From Leucobacter sp. Ag1 (lineage in GTDB: Bacteria > Actinomycetota > Actinomycetes > Actinomycetales > Microbacteriaceae), in contig NZ_LAYO01000086.1 in NCBI RefSeq assembly GCF_000980875.1, positions 1 to 54,435 of the forward strand: DNA of 54,435 bases. Direction: 5' to 3'. The notes beneath the pieces were generated by a model. The model ran no database searches. It saw only the letters and a list, made by a program, of their open reading frames with translations, and was not told the DNA's origin. The position numbers and the translations under genes are program-made. Shown one piece after another: positions 17,229-25,900 of the stretch (its first letter is position 1; every line of letters begins with the position of its first letter).

Positions 17229-17838
17229 TCGCGATCGGCTCTGCGGCAGCGCTTCGGCCGGAGCGCAGGTCGTCCCGGCGTCGATCAGAGGCTCCGGTTC
17301 GGGCTGCCTCGGCGATCCAGCGCTCGCGCTGCCGTTCGCTCGCGGCGCCGACGCCCAGCATGCGCCGCACCGGGAACGGGCGCACGCCGCAATAGCGCAT
17401 CGTGTGCCGAGAGACCTGGCGCGCGGCCGGGGTCCCCACGAACGGCAGCGCGATCCGAGGGGTGTCGGCGAGCAGGTACATGCGACCGCGGCGCCCGGTG
17501 AGCAGGCCCTGCGGGAGGCCCGCGGGCGACATCCGGTACTCCTGCTGCGGCAGCAGGGCGCGGTCGAAGAAGCCCTTGAGCAGCGCGGGCACCGATGCCC
17601 ACCACATCGGGGTGGCGATCACGATGCGCTCTGCGGCGTGCAGGGCGTCGCGCGCGTCCTGCAGATCGGGTTCGATCGGGATCCGCTTGCGATAGCCGAA
17701 GCGCATGTGCGGGTCGAAGTCGAGGTCTCGGAGTGCGAGCAGGCGAGCGTCGCCGTGCCCGTCCGCGTAGCTGCGGGCGATCGCCGAGGTGAGCGAATCG
17801 GGGTTCGGGTGTCCGTCGATGACGAGGGCGGTGGGCAT
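17197..17838 (-). CDS. NAD(P)H-dependent flavin oxidoreductase (flavodoxin-like fold)
   Basis: About 213 residues of the flavodoxin-fold quinone reductase type (MdaB/Kef-accessory-like). It starts MPTALVIDGHPNPDSLTSAIARSYADG, has the flavin-loop segment IVIATPMWWASVPALLKGFFDRALLP (about residues 75-100), and a later TPRIALPFVGTPAARQ. An in-frame ATG at 17850 would add four residues. It is divergent from a TetR regulator with an inverted repeat between, so induction by a quinone or electrophile sensed by that regulator is plausible. The C-terminal 50 residues are Arg/Ala-rich and overlap the ABC ATPase gene end. Confidence 0.8.
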   Translation of the reverse strand: MPTALVIDGHPNPDSLTSAIARSYADGHGDARLLALRDLDFDPHMRFGYRKRIPIEPDLQDARDALHAAERIVIATPMWWASVPALLKGFFDRALLPQQEYRMSPAGLPQGLLTGRRGRMYLLADTPRIALPFVGTPAARQVSRHTMRYCGVRPFPVRRMLGVGAASERQRERWIAEAARTGASDRRRDDLRSGRSAAAEPIATTPAAAGSPR

Positions 17839-17850
17839 CCGGCGATCCAA

Positions 17851-17886
17851 TCTTGACAGTGTCTATTTATGTGGGCAGTGTCAAGA
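17851..17886. promoter_or_regulatory. TetR-type operator between the oxidoreductase and its regulator
   Basis: TCTTGACA (17851-17858) and TGTCAAGA (17879-17886) are perfect 8-bp inverted arms 20 bases apart. Each arm contains a consensus -35 (TTGACA), one on each strand, so one bound dimer could block both divergent promoters. A third TGTCAAG half-site lies at 17906-17912, inside the start of the regulator gene. Confidence 0.6.
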
Positions 17887-17892
17887 TAAGGA

Positions 17893-18483
17893 ATGATGTT
17901 GCTCGTGTCAAGTTCCCGAGAGGCCTACCATCACGGTCGGCTGGCCCAGGCGCTGGAGGACGCGGCCATGCAGCTGCTCGAGCGCAAGCCCGCGACCGAG
18001 ATCAGTCTGCGCGAGGTCGCGCGCGCGGCCGACGTCAGCCACAACGCTCCGTACCACCACTTCACCGACCGGCGCGGGCTGCTGAAAGCGCTCGCCGAGC
18101 GCAGCATGAGGGAGCTGCTGGCCGGCGTGCGGGACGCGGTCGGCGGCGCCCGAGCCGCCGGCGGGCCCGTCGACGCGCTGCTCGCGGGCGGCAGCGCCTA
18201 CATCCGGTTCGCCGTCGAGCACCCGAACGCCTTCACCGCCGTCTACGACCCGACGGTGTGCATCCCGGGCGCCCCGACCGAGACGATGGCGCCGCTCATC
18301 GAGGAGCTCGAAACGATCCTGGGGTCGACCGCGGCCGCGGTCGGTCTCGGATCCGAGAGCGATGCGCTCGCGCTGTGGGGGCTGATGCACGGCCTCGGCA
18401 CCCTCTGCGCGGCGGGGCACTTCCCGGCCGCCGCGGCGCAGGCCGCATTCGCTGCGGGTGCGACCCGCATGCTGCCGAACTGA
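17893..18483 (+). CDS. TetR-family transcriptional regulator
   Basis: A 196-residue regulator with an N-terminal helix-turn-helix (REAYHHGRLAQALEDAAMQLLE, then ISLREVARAADVSHNAPYHHFTDRRGLLKALAE, about residues 9-60). An all-helical C-terminal domain follows, resembling the WHG-type C-terminal domain (GGSAYIRFAVEHPNAFTAVY). The start is uncertain: ATG at 17893, ATG at 17896 and GTG at 17905 are all possible, and the AAGGA at 17888-17892 fits a start a few bases downstream better. It probably represses itself and the divergent oxidoreductase. Confidence 0.82.
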   Translation: MMLLVSSSREAYHHGRLAQALEDAAMQLLERKPATEISLREVARAADVSHNAPYHHFTDRRGLLKALAERSMRELLAGVRDAVGGARAAGGPVDALLAGGSAYIRFAVEHPNAFTAVYDPTVCIPGAPTETMAPLIEELETILGSTAAAVGLGSESDALALWGLMHGLGTLCAAGHFPAAAAQAAFAAGATRMLPN

Positions 18484-18508
18484 CGACCCGAGCAGCTCGG
18501 TCGAACGC

Positions 18509-19444
18509 TCAGGCCGCGATGTGCTCCTCGCAGGAGGCGCCCGCGTGGGACGCGCACAGCACGAGGCGCTTGCGGCAGGCCGGGTCGGCGCAGTTCGCGA
18601 GCTGCTTCGACGCCTCGCCGCAGACGGCGCAGCGCCCGAGCACCGCGGCCCCCGGAGCGAAGTCCATCGACTCGCGGCCGTCGAACACCGCGAGGGATCC
18701 CTCCCAGAGCCCGTCGTTGCCGAAGGCCTCGCCGTACTTCACGATGCCGCCGTCGATCTGGTAGACCTCGCCGAACCCCCGCTCGACCATCGCGGCCGAG
18801 AGGATCTCGCAGCGGATCCCGCCCGTGCAGTAGGTCACGACCGGGCGACCCTTGAGCTCGTCGAACGTGCCGCTCTCGATCTGCTCGATGAACCCGTGGG
18901 TGGTGCGCACGTCGGGCACGACCGCGTCCTTGAACCGGCCGATCTCGGCCTCCCAGGCGTTGCGGCCGTCGAAGAACACGACCTCCTCGCCGCGCTCCGC
19001 GACCAGCTCGTTGACCTGCTGCGGCGACAGGTGCGTACCGCCGCCGACCACGCCGTTCTCGTCGACCACGGTCTCGTCGGGGATCCCGAAGGCGACCAGC
19101 TCGTCGCGCGCCTTCACACTGAGCTTCGGGAAGTCGGCGATGCGCCGCCAGGGCGCGCGCCGGTCGACGCCGTGCAGCGGCTCGGCCGCATCGGGTTCGA
19201 ACGCGGTGCCCTCGCTCCACTTCGGCACGAGCGCGGCGAACGGCGCGTACGCCTTCGTGCGACGCAGGTACTGCTTGCAGGCGTCGAGCTCGCCGCCGAC
19301 GGTCAGATTGATGCCGTGCTTCGAGATGATGATGCGGCCGCGGAGGCCGAGGGACTCGCACAGCTCGCGCTGCCAGAGGCGCACCGCCTCGGGATCGGGG
19401 ACGGGGGCGAAGGCATAGGCGAGCAGGATCTTGGGCGCGGACAC
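18509..19444 (-). CDS. trhO: tRNA uridine(34) hydroxylase TrhO (rhodanese-domain, YceA-like)
   Basis: The 311-residue protein belongs to the family that hydroxylates U34 of certain tRNAs with oxygen (5-hydroxyuridine). Domains in order: an N-terminal ferredoxin-like domain (about 1-110, with [12 protein letters not shown]), the rhodanese domain with the active-site loop YCTGGIRCE (Cys206), and a C-terminal Cys-rich region (CAVCGEAS, then [15 protein letters not shown]) that probably binds zinc. The start is GTG with a -10 hexamer six bases upstream. The length fits the family's usual 310-330 residues. Confidence 0.9.
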   Translation of the reverse strand: MSAPKILLAYAFAPVPDPEAVRLWQRELCESLGLRGRIIISKHGINLTVGGELDACKQYLRRTKAYAPFAALVPKWSEGTAFEPDAAEPLHGVDRRAPWRRIADFPKLSVKARDELVAFGIPDETVVDENGVVGGGTHLSPQQVNELVAERGEEVVFFDGRNAWEAEIGRFKDAVVPDVRTTHGFIEQIESGTFDELKGRPVVTYCTGGIRCEILSAAMVERGFGEVYQIDGGIVKYGEAFGNDGLWEGSLAVFDGRESMDFAPGAAVLGRCAVCGEASKQLANCADPACRKRLVLCASHAGASCEEHIAA

Positions 19445-19450
19445 CCGTCA

Positions 19451-19456
19451 ATGGTA
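19451..19456 (-). promoter_or_regulatory. -10 element for trhO (leaderless)
   Basis: Minus-strand TACCAT is followed by six bases and the GTG at 19444. Confidence 0.5.
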
Positions 19457-19484
19457 GGCGACGTGCCCGCGCCCGCGCCGTGTC

Positions 19485-20684
19485 TCAGCGTCCGGCTGCG
19501 AACTCGGCGTAGGGGGCGCGCTCCGCGCGTGCGAGGAGCAGGCGCTCGCGCAGCTCGGGCGACGCCGCCGCCCCGGCCGCGGTCAGTGCGAGCGCGATCG
19601 CGCCGTCGATGGCTGCGCGATCACCGGCTTCGGAACGCGCTGCCGCAGCGAAGTCGGGGTGGTGCGGCGACGCCGAGGTCCCGCGGATCTCGAGCATCGG
19701 ATGGATCGCGGGCAGGTACTGCGAAACGTTTCCCATGTCGGTCGAACCGCCGACGAAGCCGCGGGGCGGTTCGCCGAGCACGTAGTCCAGCTCCTCGGTC
19801 ACGGCGCGATCCCAGAGCGCCGAGAGCTCTGCGTGCGAATCGAGCGGCTCGTAGGGAGCTTCGGTCTGCTCGATCGCCCACTCGCAGCCGGTGGCGATGG
19901 CCGCCCCCTCGGCCACGCGACGCACCCGCTCGCGCGCCGCGGCCCACTCCTCGGGATCGGTGCCCCGGATCTCGATCTCCATGAGCCCGCGTGCCGGGAT
20001 CACGTTCGTGGCTTCGCCCGCTTCGACTACCCGCGACGCGACGACGATCGACTTCGGCAGCTGCTGCCGGAGCAGACCGATGCCGACCTGCGTCAGTGTG
20101 ACGGCGTCGCCCGCGTTGATCCCCGTGTGGGGCATCGCTGCGGCGTGCGCGGCACGGCCGGTGAACTCGATCTCGATGTGCTCGAGCGCGAGCGTGAGGT
20201 GGCCGCTCGCGGGCAACTGCCCCGTGGGGGCCGGGTGCACCATCAGCGAGAGCGCCGCATCGTCCCAGGCGCCCCGCTGCAGCAGCAGGATCTTCCCGCC
20301 CCCGTCCTCCTCGGCCGGTGTGCCGAGCAGGACCACGCGCAGGCCCAGCTCATCGGCGACCTCGGCCAGTCCGAGCGCCGCGCCCACCGAGGCGGTCGCG
20401 ATCACGTTGTGCCCGCAGGCATGGCCCACCGTGGGGAGGGCGTCGTACTCGCAGGGGATCACGACGGTGAGATCGCCGGTCCCGAAGACGCCCTCGACGG
20501 AGGTCGGCAGCTCGTACGCGCCTCGGGTCACGGCGAAACCGCGGCGCTCGAGCAGGGCGGCCACGCGTTCGGCGGCGCGAACCTCGGCGAAGGCCAGCTC
20601 GGGGTCGTCGCTGATCTCGTGGCTCAGGCGCAGCAGATCGGCTTCGGCCGCGGCGATGGCGGAGCGGATGCGGTCGGTGGTCAT
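19485..20684 (-). CDS. M20-family amidohydrolase / metallopeptidase
   Basis: A 399-residue M20D-type hydrolase. It has HACGHNVIA for the first metal site, GTPAEEDGGGK with the catalytic Glu pair, a dimerisation or lid domain with HIEIEFTGRAAHAAAMPHTGINA, and a late STDMGNVSQYLPAIHPML segment. The family cleaves N-acyl amino acids or aminobenzoyl-glutamate-like amides. The ATG overlaps the stop of the upstream MFS gene by one base (TGATG), so the two are co-translated. The natural reading is import of an amidated compound by the MFS protein followed by hydrolysis here. Confidence 0.88.
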   Translation of the reverse strand: MTTDRIRSAIAAAEADLLRLSHEISDDPELAFAEVRAAERVAALLERRGFAVTRGAYELPTSVEGVFGTGDLTVVIPCEYDALPTVGHACGHNVIATASVGAALGLAEVADELGLRVVLLGTPAEEDGGGKILLLQRGAWDDAALSLMVHPAPTGQLPASGHLTLALEHIEIEFTGRAAHAAAMPHTGINAGDAVTLTQVGIGLLRQQLPKSIVVASRVVEAGEATNVIPARGLMEIEIRGTDPEEWAAARERVRRVAEGAAIATGCEWAIEQTEAPYEPLDSHAELSALWDRAVTEELDYVLGEPPRGFVGGSTDMGNVSQYLPAIHPMLEIRGTSASPHHPDFAAAARSEAGDRAAIDGAIALALTAAGAAASPELRERLLLARAERAPYAEFAAGR

Positions 20685-22195
20685 CAGAGTGCCTCCTCGG
20701 CGATCGGGGTGTTGGGGGTGCTGGGAGAGTCGGGAGTGTTCGGGGCTTCGACGGTGCTCGCATCGCCCGCGGGCACACGATCCCGCAGCCGCATGGCGAG
20801 CACCGTCGCGACGGCTCCGAGCAGCGCGAAGAATGCGAAGGTGAGCTGGAACGCGACGAAGGGGGCGGGAACCTCGGCGAGGTCGGCTCCGGCCGGAGCC
20901 GAGGCTGCGGTGAGCACGGTCATGAGCGTCGCGATCACGGCGCCCGAGATCGATCCGCCGATGGTGCGTCCGGTGTTGTAGATGCCCGAGATGGACGCAG
21001 CGGACTCCTGCGGAGCACGCTCCACGACGATGCCGGGCATGGTGGCGAGCAGGATCCCGAGGGCGAACCAGGACACGGCGAAACAGGCGGTGGCGAACAC
21101 GGCGTTGCCGGGGCCGGTCGCGAGCACGCACATGGTCGCCGTGACGATCGCAGTGCCGATTATGACGGTCGTGCGCACGCTCAGCGCGCGACGGAGCAGG
21201 GGCGTCGCGAAGGAGCCGAGACTCGAGGAGATGCCGGTGATGGCGAAGATCAGGCCGACGGCACCGGGGGAGACACCGGCGCCGTACCCGGCCGCCTCGG
21301 GCGACGCGGTGAGGTAGAGCACCATCGGGGTCTGGGAACCGAACATGACCATCGCGGCGAGCAGCCCGAGCGCGAGGGGGACGCCGAGACGAATGCGGCG
21401 CAGCAGCGCCAGGTCGAAGAGCGGGGTCGTCGCGCGGAGCTCGACGAGGACGAAGGCCGCGAGCGCGAGTGCGCCGACCGCTGCCGGGATGAGGGCATCG
21501 GGCGCGAGCCATCCGGCGGACGGGCCGTTCGCCAGACCGTACATGATTCCGGCCACGCCCAGCCCGAGCAGCAGGGCGCCCCACCAGTCGACGCTGCGTC
21601 GGCTGTCGCCCGGAGTCGCGGGAACCGCGACGAGCAGGACGAGAGTGATGATCGCGAGTCCGACGGCGGGAACGCTCTGCGTCAGGACGAGGTTTCCACT
21701 CCACTCCATGATCGTGCCGCCGAAGAGCGCTCCGAGCGCGACGCCGATGGTCAGGGTGCCTACCAGTGCACCGACGATGCGCGCGGCGTTCTGGGATCGG
21801 TGATGCTTCAGCGTCGCCATCTCGAGCGGGAGCAGCGCCGCGACCGGGCCCTGGACGATCACGCCGATGAGGAGCAGCGGGAAGCTCGGGGCGAAGGCGA
21901 TGAGCAGAGACCCGATCGCCGTGCATGCGGCGCAGACGACGAGCAGCACCTTGGCGCCGAAGCGGTCGGCCAGCATCGTCATGAGGGGCACGGAGACGGC
22001 CGAGGAGAGCAGGCCGACGGTGAGCACCCAGTTGAGGGCGCCGTCACCGACGCGGTAGTGGGTGCCGATGGTTTCGAGCAGCGGCACGATCCAGCCCTGC
22101 ACGAGGCCGCCGAACAACTCGAGCAGGATGAAAGCGGGGACGAGCAGCGGTGCGGCCTGTCTGAGGCCGGTGCGCTCGACGGAGGAGTTCGTCAT
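20684..22195 (-). CDS. MFS transporter, DHA2-like (14 helices)
   Basis: A 503-residue major facilitator. It has about 14 hydrophobic helices, the loop motif LADRFGAKVLLV after helix 2, and the motif region GALVGTLTIGVALGALFGGTIMEWSGN. The C-terminal 25 residues are a low-complexity Pro/Thr/Asn/Ser tail (TPDSPSTPNTP). It is translationally coupled to the M20 hydrolase downstream and divergent from a double-domain Lrp regulator, which probably controls both. Drug export is the usual role of DHA2, but the coupled hydrolase suggests transport of an amino acid conjugate. Confidence 0.82.
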   Translation of the reverse strand: MTNSSVERTGLRQAAPLLVPAFILLELFGGLVQGWIVPLLETIGTHYRVGDGALNWVLTVGLLSSAVSVPLMTMLADRFGAKVLLVVCAACTAIGSLLIAFAPSFPLLLIGVIVQGPVAALLPLEMATLKHHRSQNAARIVGALVGTLTIGVALGALFGGTIMEWSGNLVLTQSVPAVGLAIITLVLLVAVPATPGDSRRSVDWWGALLLGLGVAGIMYGLANGPSAGWLAPDALIPAAVGALALAAFVLVELRATTPLFDLALLRRIRLGVPLALGLLAAMVMFGSQTPMVLYLTASPEAAGYGAGVSPGAVGLIFAITGISSSLGSFATPLLRRALSVRTTVIIGTAIVTATMCVLATGPGNAVFATACFAVSWFALGILLATMPGIVVERAPQESAASISGIYNTGRTIGGSISGAVIATLMTVLTAASAPAGADLAEVPAPFVAFQLTFAFFALLGAVATVLAMRLRDRVPAGDASTVEAPNTPDSPSTPNTPIAEEAL

Positions 22196-22287
22196 TGAGG
22201 TTCCTATTCGCAGGGGAGGACCTGCGCTTCTACACTCGTGTCAGGCCCGCAGACAGCGTGCCAGCATCGCGAGAAGTCCGTGATGAA

Positions 22288-22302
22288 TGCAGAAAATCTG
22301 CA
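22288..22302. promoter_or_regulatory. Palindrome just upstream of the Lrp-like gene
   Basis: TGCAGA-AAA-TCTGCA is a perfect 15-bp palindrome with an AT-rich centre, the usual form of Lrp/AsnC sites. It ends two bases before the AGGAGG ribosome site (22305-22310) and lies in the region shared with the divergent MFS gene. Autoregulation is the simplest reading. Confidence 0.55.
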
Positions 22303-22317
22303 ATAGGAGGTTCCCTG

Positions 22318-23346
22318 ATGTCAGAAAACCTCGAATCGGCACTCGGGGCACTCGACCTGCAGATCCTCAACGCCATGCAGCTCGATCCTCGGATCCCCTG
22401 GAACGCGGTCGCACGGGTCGTCGGCGTGGACGCCGCCACCGTGGCAAGGCGCTGGGCGCGCATCGAGTCGGAGGGGCGGGCCTGGATCTCGCTCACCGAG
22501 GGGCCGAGACGGATGCCCGTCGCGGCCTTCATCGAGTTCTCCTGCGAACCTGGCCGCGTCCTCGAGGTCGCGGATCGAGTGGCCGTCGATGACCGCGTCG
22601 CCTCGCTCGACCTCACCGCCGGCCGCCGCGATCTCCTCGCGACCCTCTTCGCCCGCACGGAGGACGCGCTGGCCGATCACGTGCTCTCGGAGCTCGGAGC
22701 GCTGCCCGGTGTGCGCAGTATGCAGACCCACGTGCTCGACCGGATCATGCGGATCGGCTCGGACTGGAGTCTCGGGACACTGTCCGCCGAGCAGCGCGGG
22801 CGGATTCCGAAGCCGCGGCCGCCGCGGGCCGGATCCGCGAAGCGGGTGGATCCCGCGCTCGCCGACGCGCTCGTCGAACTGTTGCGCCGGGACGGCCGCG
22901 CATCGTTCGCAGAGCTGGGGTCGGCTCTCGGAATCAGCGCGCAGCGCGCGGCGGATGCTGTGTCCCGACTGCGCCGCTCGGGAGACGTCGTCCTGCGGGT
23001 CGACGTGGCACTCCGCCAATCGAACTGGCCGGTAGCCGCGTGGTACTTCATCCAGGCTCCCGCGGAGACCGTGATCGGCAGCAGCGCTGCGCTCGCCGAT
23101 CTCGACGCCGTCCAGGTTGCCGCCTCGGTTACCGGGCCCTACCCGCTGATCGTGGCCGCCGGTGCCACTTCCCGGGCGGAGGCGCTCGACTTCGAGGCGC
23201 AGCTCGAACGCCGACTGCCGCGAGCCAGGGTCGCCGACCGCTCGCTGATCCTCCGGGTTCGCAAACATCTCGGCCGTGCGCTCGACGCGCGCGGGCTCGC
23301 CCGTCCGGAGATCGCGGAGCAGAACGGCTGGACCGGTCCAGACTGA
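22318..23346 (+). CDS. Lrp/AsnC-type regulator with two tandem units
   Basis: The 342-residue protein is about twice the size of a normal Lrp. The first unit has a helix-turn-helix at about residues 10-55 (LDLQILNAMQLDPRIPWNAVARVVGVDAATVARRWARIE) and a ligand-binding domain to about 150. The second unit has another helix-turn-helix at about 178-225 (VDPALADALVELLRRDGRASFAELGSALGISAQRAADAVSRL) and a second binding domain. Such two-unit proteins are common in actinobacteria. The ATG at 22318 has AGGAGG eight bases upstream. It probably controls the divergent MFS-M20 pair and perhaps the decarboxylase 77 bp downstream. Confidence 0.85.
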   Translation: MSENLESALGALDLQILNAMQLDPRIPWNAVARVVGVDAATVARRWARIESEGRAWISLTEGPRRMPVAAFIEFSCEPGRVLEVADRVAVDDRVASLDLTAGRRDLLATLFARTEDALADHVLSELGALPGVRSMQTHVLDRIMRIGSDWSLGTLSAEQRGRIPKPRPPRAGSAKRVDPALADALVELLRRDGRASFAELGSALGISAQRAADAVSRLRRSGDVVLRVDVALRQSNWPVAAWYFIQAPAETVIGSSAALADLDAVQVAASVTGPYPLIVAAGATSRAEALDFEAQLERRLPRARVADRSLILRVRKHLGRALDARGLARPEIAEQNGWTGPD

Positions 23347-23423
23347 AGCGGGCTTGTGCGATTCCCGCCGCAGGATCGAGACTTGCGATGCACACCCGTC
23401 TGCGCACGACCCGGGAGACCGTC

Positions 23424-24824
23424 ATGACCGCCGAAGCCGACCCGAACGCCCACACCCGCATGCACTCGGTCTCCGAGGAGACCCGGAGCATCGTCGACCT
23501 GGTGCTCGACTACTCCCGGCGCCGCCTGCTGGCCACCGACACCCCGCTCGACCACGCGTCCTCACCGGGCGAGCTGACCCGCCTCGCGGGCCGCACCATC
23601 AGCGAGGAGGGCATCGGTGCGAGCCGCGCGCTCGCCGCCTTCGAGATGGTGCTCGCGCCCGCCTGCATCACAACCGATCACCCGCAGTACCTCTCGTTCA
23701 TCCCGAGCGCTCCGTCGAAGGCCGCGATGGCGTTCGATCTCGTCGTCTCGGCGAGCGCGCTGTACGGCGGATCCTGGCTCGAGGGATCGGGTGCCGTGCA
23801 CGCCGAGAACGAGGTGCTGACGTGGCTCGCCGGCGAGTTCGGCCTGCCCGCCGGAGCCGGCGGCGTGTTCGTGCAGGGCGGGACCATCGGCAACCTCTCC
23901 GCGCTCGTCGCGGCCCGCGACACCGCGCGCCGCGCCCGCACCGCGGCGGGGCTTCCCGCCCGCCCCGAAGGCGGCTGGGCGGTCGTCTGCAGCGCCGAAG
24001 CGCACTCCTCGGTGAAGTCCGCGGCCGAGATCATGGACGTCGACGTGATCGCCGTGCCCGGCGGCGACACCGGATCCCTCTCGGCCGCCGCCGTGCGCGA
24101 GGCGCTCGAGTCCGACGGCGAGCGCGTGTTCGCGGTCGTCGCGACCGGTGGATCCACGAACTTCGGCATCGTCGACGACATCGCGGGCGTCGCCGCGCTG
24201 AAGGACGACTTCGACTTCTGGCTGCACGTCGACGGCGCCTACGGCCTCACCGCGATACTGTCGCCGCTCGCCCGGCACCACTTCGCGGGCGTCGAGCGCG
24301 CCGACTCGGTGATCGTCGACCCGCACAAGTGGCTGTTCGCGCCCTACGACGTGTGCGCGCTGATCTACCGCGATCCCGAGAACGGCCGCCTCGCGCATAC
24401 CCAGCACGCCGAGTACCTCGACGTGCTCACCGAGCAGGCGGCCTACGACCCCTCCGACTACTCGATCCAGCTGACGCGCCGGCCGCGCGGCCTGCCGCTC
24501 TGGTTCTCGCTCGCGACCTACGGCGCCGCGACCTACCGGGACGCGGTGACGCACTCGATCGCGCTCGCCCGCCGCATCGCCGACGAGATCGAGCGACGCC
24601 CGGGCTTCTCGCTCGTGCGCGATCCGCAGCTCTCGGTCGTCGTGTTCGAGCGCGACGGCTGGTCGAAGGCCGATTACGAGCGGTGGTCGGATCAGCTGCT
24701 CGAGGACCAGCAGGCGTTCGTGGTGCCGAGCTCGCACGCGGGACGCACCAACGCCCGCTTCGCGATCGTGAACCCGCTCACCACCTTCGAGCAGCTCACC
24801 GCGATCCTCGATTCGATGAAGTAG
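23424..24824 (+). CDS. PLP-dependent group II decarboxylase
   Basis: A 466-residue PLP enzyme of the group II decarboxylase family (glutamate, diaminobutyrate or aromatic amino acid decarboxylases). The PLP lysine is Lys302 in VDPHKWLFAPYDVC. Asp270 in HVDGAYG contacts the pyridine nitrogen. The phosphate-binding region is GGTIGNLSALVAARD, and HSSVKSAA carries the ring-stacking histidine. The substrate pocket cannot be read from sequence alone. The ATG at 23424 has GGGAGA upstream; another ATG at 23388 would add 12 residues. It follows the Lrp-like gene in the same direction. Confidence 0.85.
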   Translation: MTAEADPNAHTRMHSVSEETRSIVDLVLDYSRRRLLATDTPLDHASSPGELTRLAGRTISEEGIGASRALAAFEMVLAPACITTDHPQYLSFIPSAPSKAAMAFDLVVSASALYGGSWLEGSGAVHAENEVLTWLAGEFGLPAGAGGVFVQGGTIGNLSALVAARDTARRARTAAGLPARPEGGWAVVCSAEAHSSVKSAAEIMDVDVIAVPGGDTGSLSAAAVREALESDGERVFAVVATGGSTNFGIVDDIAGVAALKDDFDFWLHVDGAYGLTAILSPLARHHFAGVERADSVIVDPHKWLFAPYDVCALIYRDPENGRLAHTQHAEYLDVLTEQAAYDPSDYSIQLTRRPRGLPLWFSLATYGAATYRDAVTHSIALARRIADEIERRPGFSLVRDPQLSVVVFERDGWSKADYERWSDQLLEDQQAFVVPSSHAGRTNARFAIVNPLTTFEQLTAILDSMK

Positions 24825-24913
24825 TCGCCTCCTTCGGCCCGCCCCTCCCGAGGCCCGCGGAATGCCGTCATCCTGCGCGAGGTACGAGTCGCAGGATCTC
24901 GCACTCTCATCGC

Positions 24914-24944
24914 TTGACCTTGACGTTACGTCAAGTTCTACCGT
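24914..24944 (+). promoter_or_regulatory. MerR-type promoter with 19-bp spacer and central palindrome
   Basis: The -35 TTGACC (24914-24919) and -10-like TACCGT (24939-24944) are separated by 19 bp, the over-long spacing typical of promoters activated by MerR proteins. The spacer carries a perfect palindrome, CTTGACGT-T-ACGTCAAG (24919-24935). The downstream gene is a MerR/TipA-type regulator, so autoactivation is expected. Confidence 0.7.
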
Positions 24945-25002
24945 TGAATCGTCGGGATCGGAGGGGCCACGGACGGCCCCGTCCCGACGACCGGGAGGAA
25001 CC

Positions 25003-25866
25003 GTGGAGTACTCGATCCAGGAGGTGGCGAAGGCCGCGGGCACGACCTCGCGCACCCTGCGCCACTACGGCGAGCTCGGCCTCGTGCCGCCCAGCCGGGT
25101 CGGTGCGAACGGCTATCGCTTCTACGACGACCGCGCGCTCGTGCGGTTGCAGCGGGTGCTGCTGCTGCGCGATCTGGGCCTCGGGTTGCCGCGCATCGGC
25201 GAGGTGCTCGCGGCTCAGGACGCGACGGTTCGGGATCCGGGCCGCGCGGCGGCGGATCCCGCGGCGAGCGCCGCGGGTGCCTCGCGCGCCGAGGCCGGGA
25301 TCCTGCGCGGGCACCTCGAGCTGCTGCGTCAGGAGCAGCGGCAGCTCGACGCCCGCATCGGTGCGGTCGAACGTACGATCGCGGAGCTGGATCGGCGCGG
25401 AAGCGGCGGCGCGGACCTCTCGGGAACGGAAGGGAACGGAGGAGACCTCATGTCTCGGAACATCTTCGACGGATTCGATCACACGCAGTACCGCGAGGAG
25501 GTCGAGGAACGCTGGGGCGCCGACGCGTACGCGAAGTCGGACGCCTGGTGGAACGGCCTCGGCGCCGATGGGCAGCAGGAATGGAAGGATCGCGTCGCGG
25601 CGCTGAACGCCGATTGGATCGCGGCCGCCGAGCGCGGCGAGGATCCCGCGGGGGAGGCGGCGCAGGCGCTCGCCGAACGGCACGTCGCCTGGCTGACGGG
25701 CATCGCGGGCACGCCCGCGGCGGCCCCGGGCGGCGATGTCGTCGGGTACGTGCTCGGCCTCGGTGAGATGTACGTCGCCGACGAGCGGTTCGCCGCGAAC
25801 TACGGCGGTGCCGCAGGAGCGACGTTCGTGCGCGACAGCCTGCGCGCGTGGGCCGAGCGCCGCTAG
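25003..25866 (+). CDS. MerR-family regulator with TipAS-like C-terminal domain
   Basis: A 287-residue regulator. The N-terminal winged helix is MerR-like (YSIQEVAKAAGTTSRTLRHYGELGLVPPSRVGANGYRFYDD, residues about 2-43). It is followed by the dimer helix LRGHLELLRQEQRQLDARIGAVERTI. The C-terminal part (from about residue 150) is a TipAS-like antibiotic-recognition domain (FDHTQYREEVEERWGADAYAKSDAWW, then YVADERFAANYGG). TipA proteins bind thiopeptide-like drugs covalently in a pocket and activate their own promoter. The GTG start has GGGAGGAA upstream. An internal AUG after GGAGA at 25450 could also yield the free TipAS domain, as in Streptomyces TipAS. Confidence 0.85.
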   Translation: MEYSIQEVAKAAGTTSRTLRHYGELGLVPPSRVGANGYRFYDDRALVRLQRVLLLRDLGLGLPRIGEVLAAQDATVRDPGRAAADPAASAAGASRAEAGILRGHLELLRQEQRQLDARIGAVERTIAELDRRGSGGADLSGTEGNGGDLMSRNIFDGFDHTQYREEVEERWGADAYAKSDAWWNGLGADGQQEWKDRVAALNADWIAAAERGEDPAGEAAQALAERHVAWLTGIAGTPAAAPGGDVVGYVLGLGEMYVADERFAANYGGAAGATFVRDSLRAWAERR

Positions 25867-25900
25867 GCGGCTCGGGAGGGGCTGCGCAGGCCCCGGCGGA

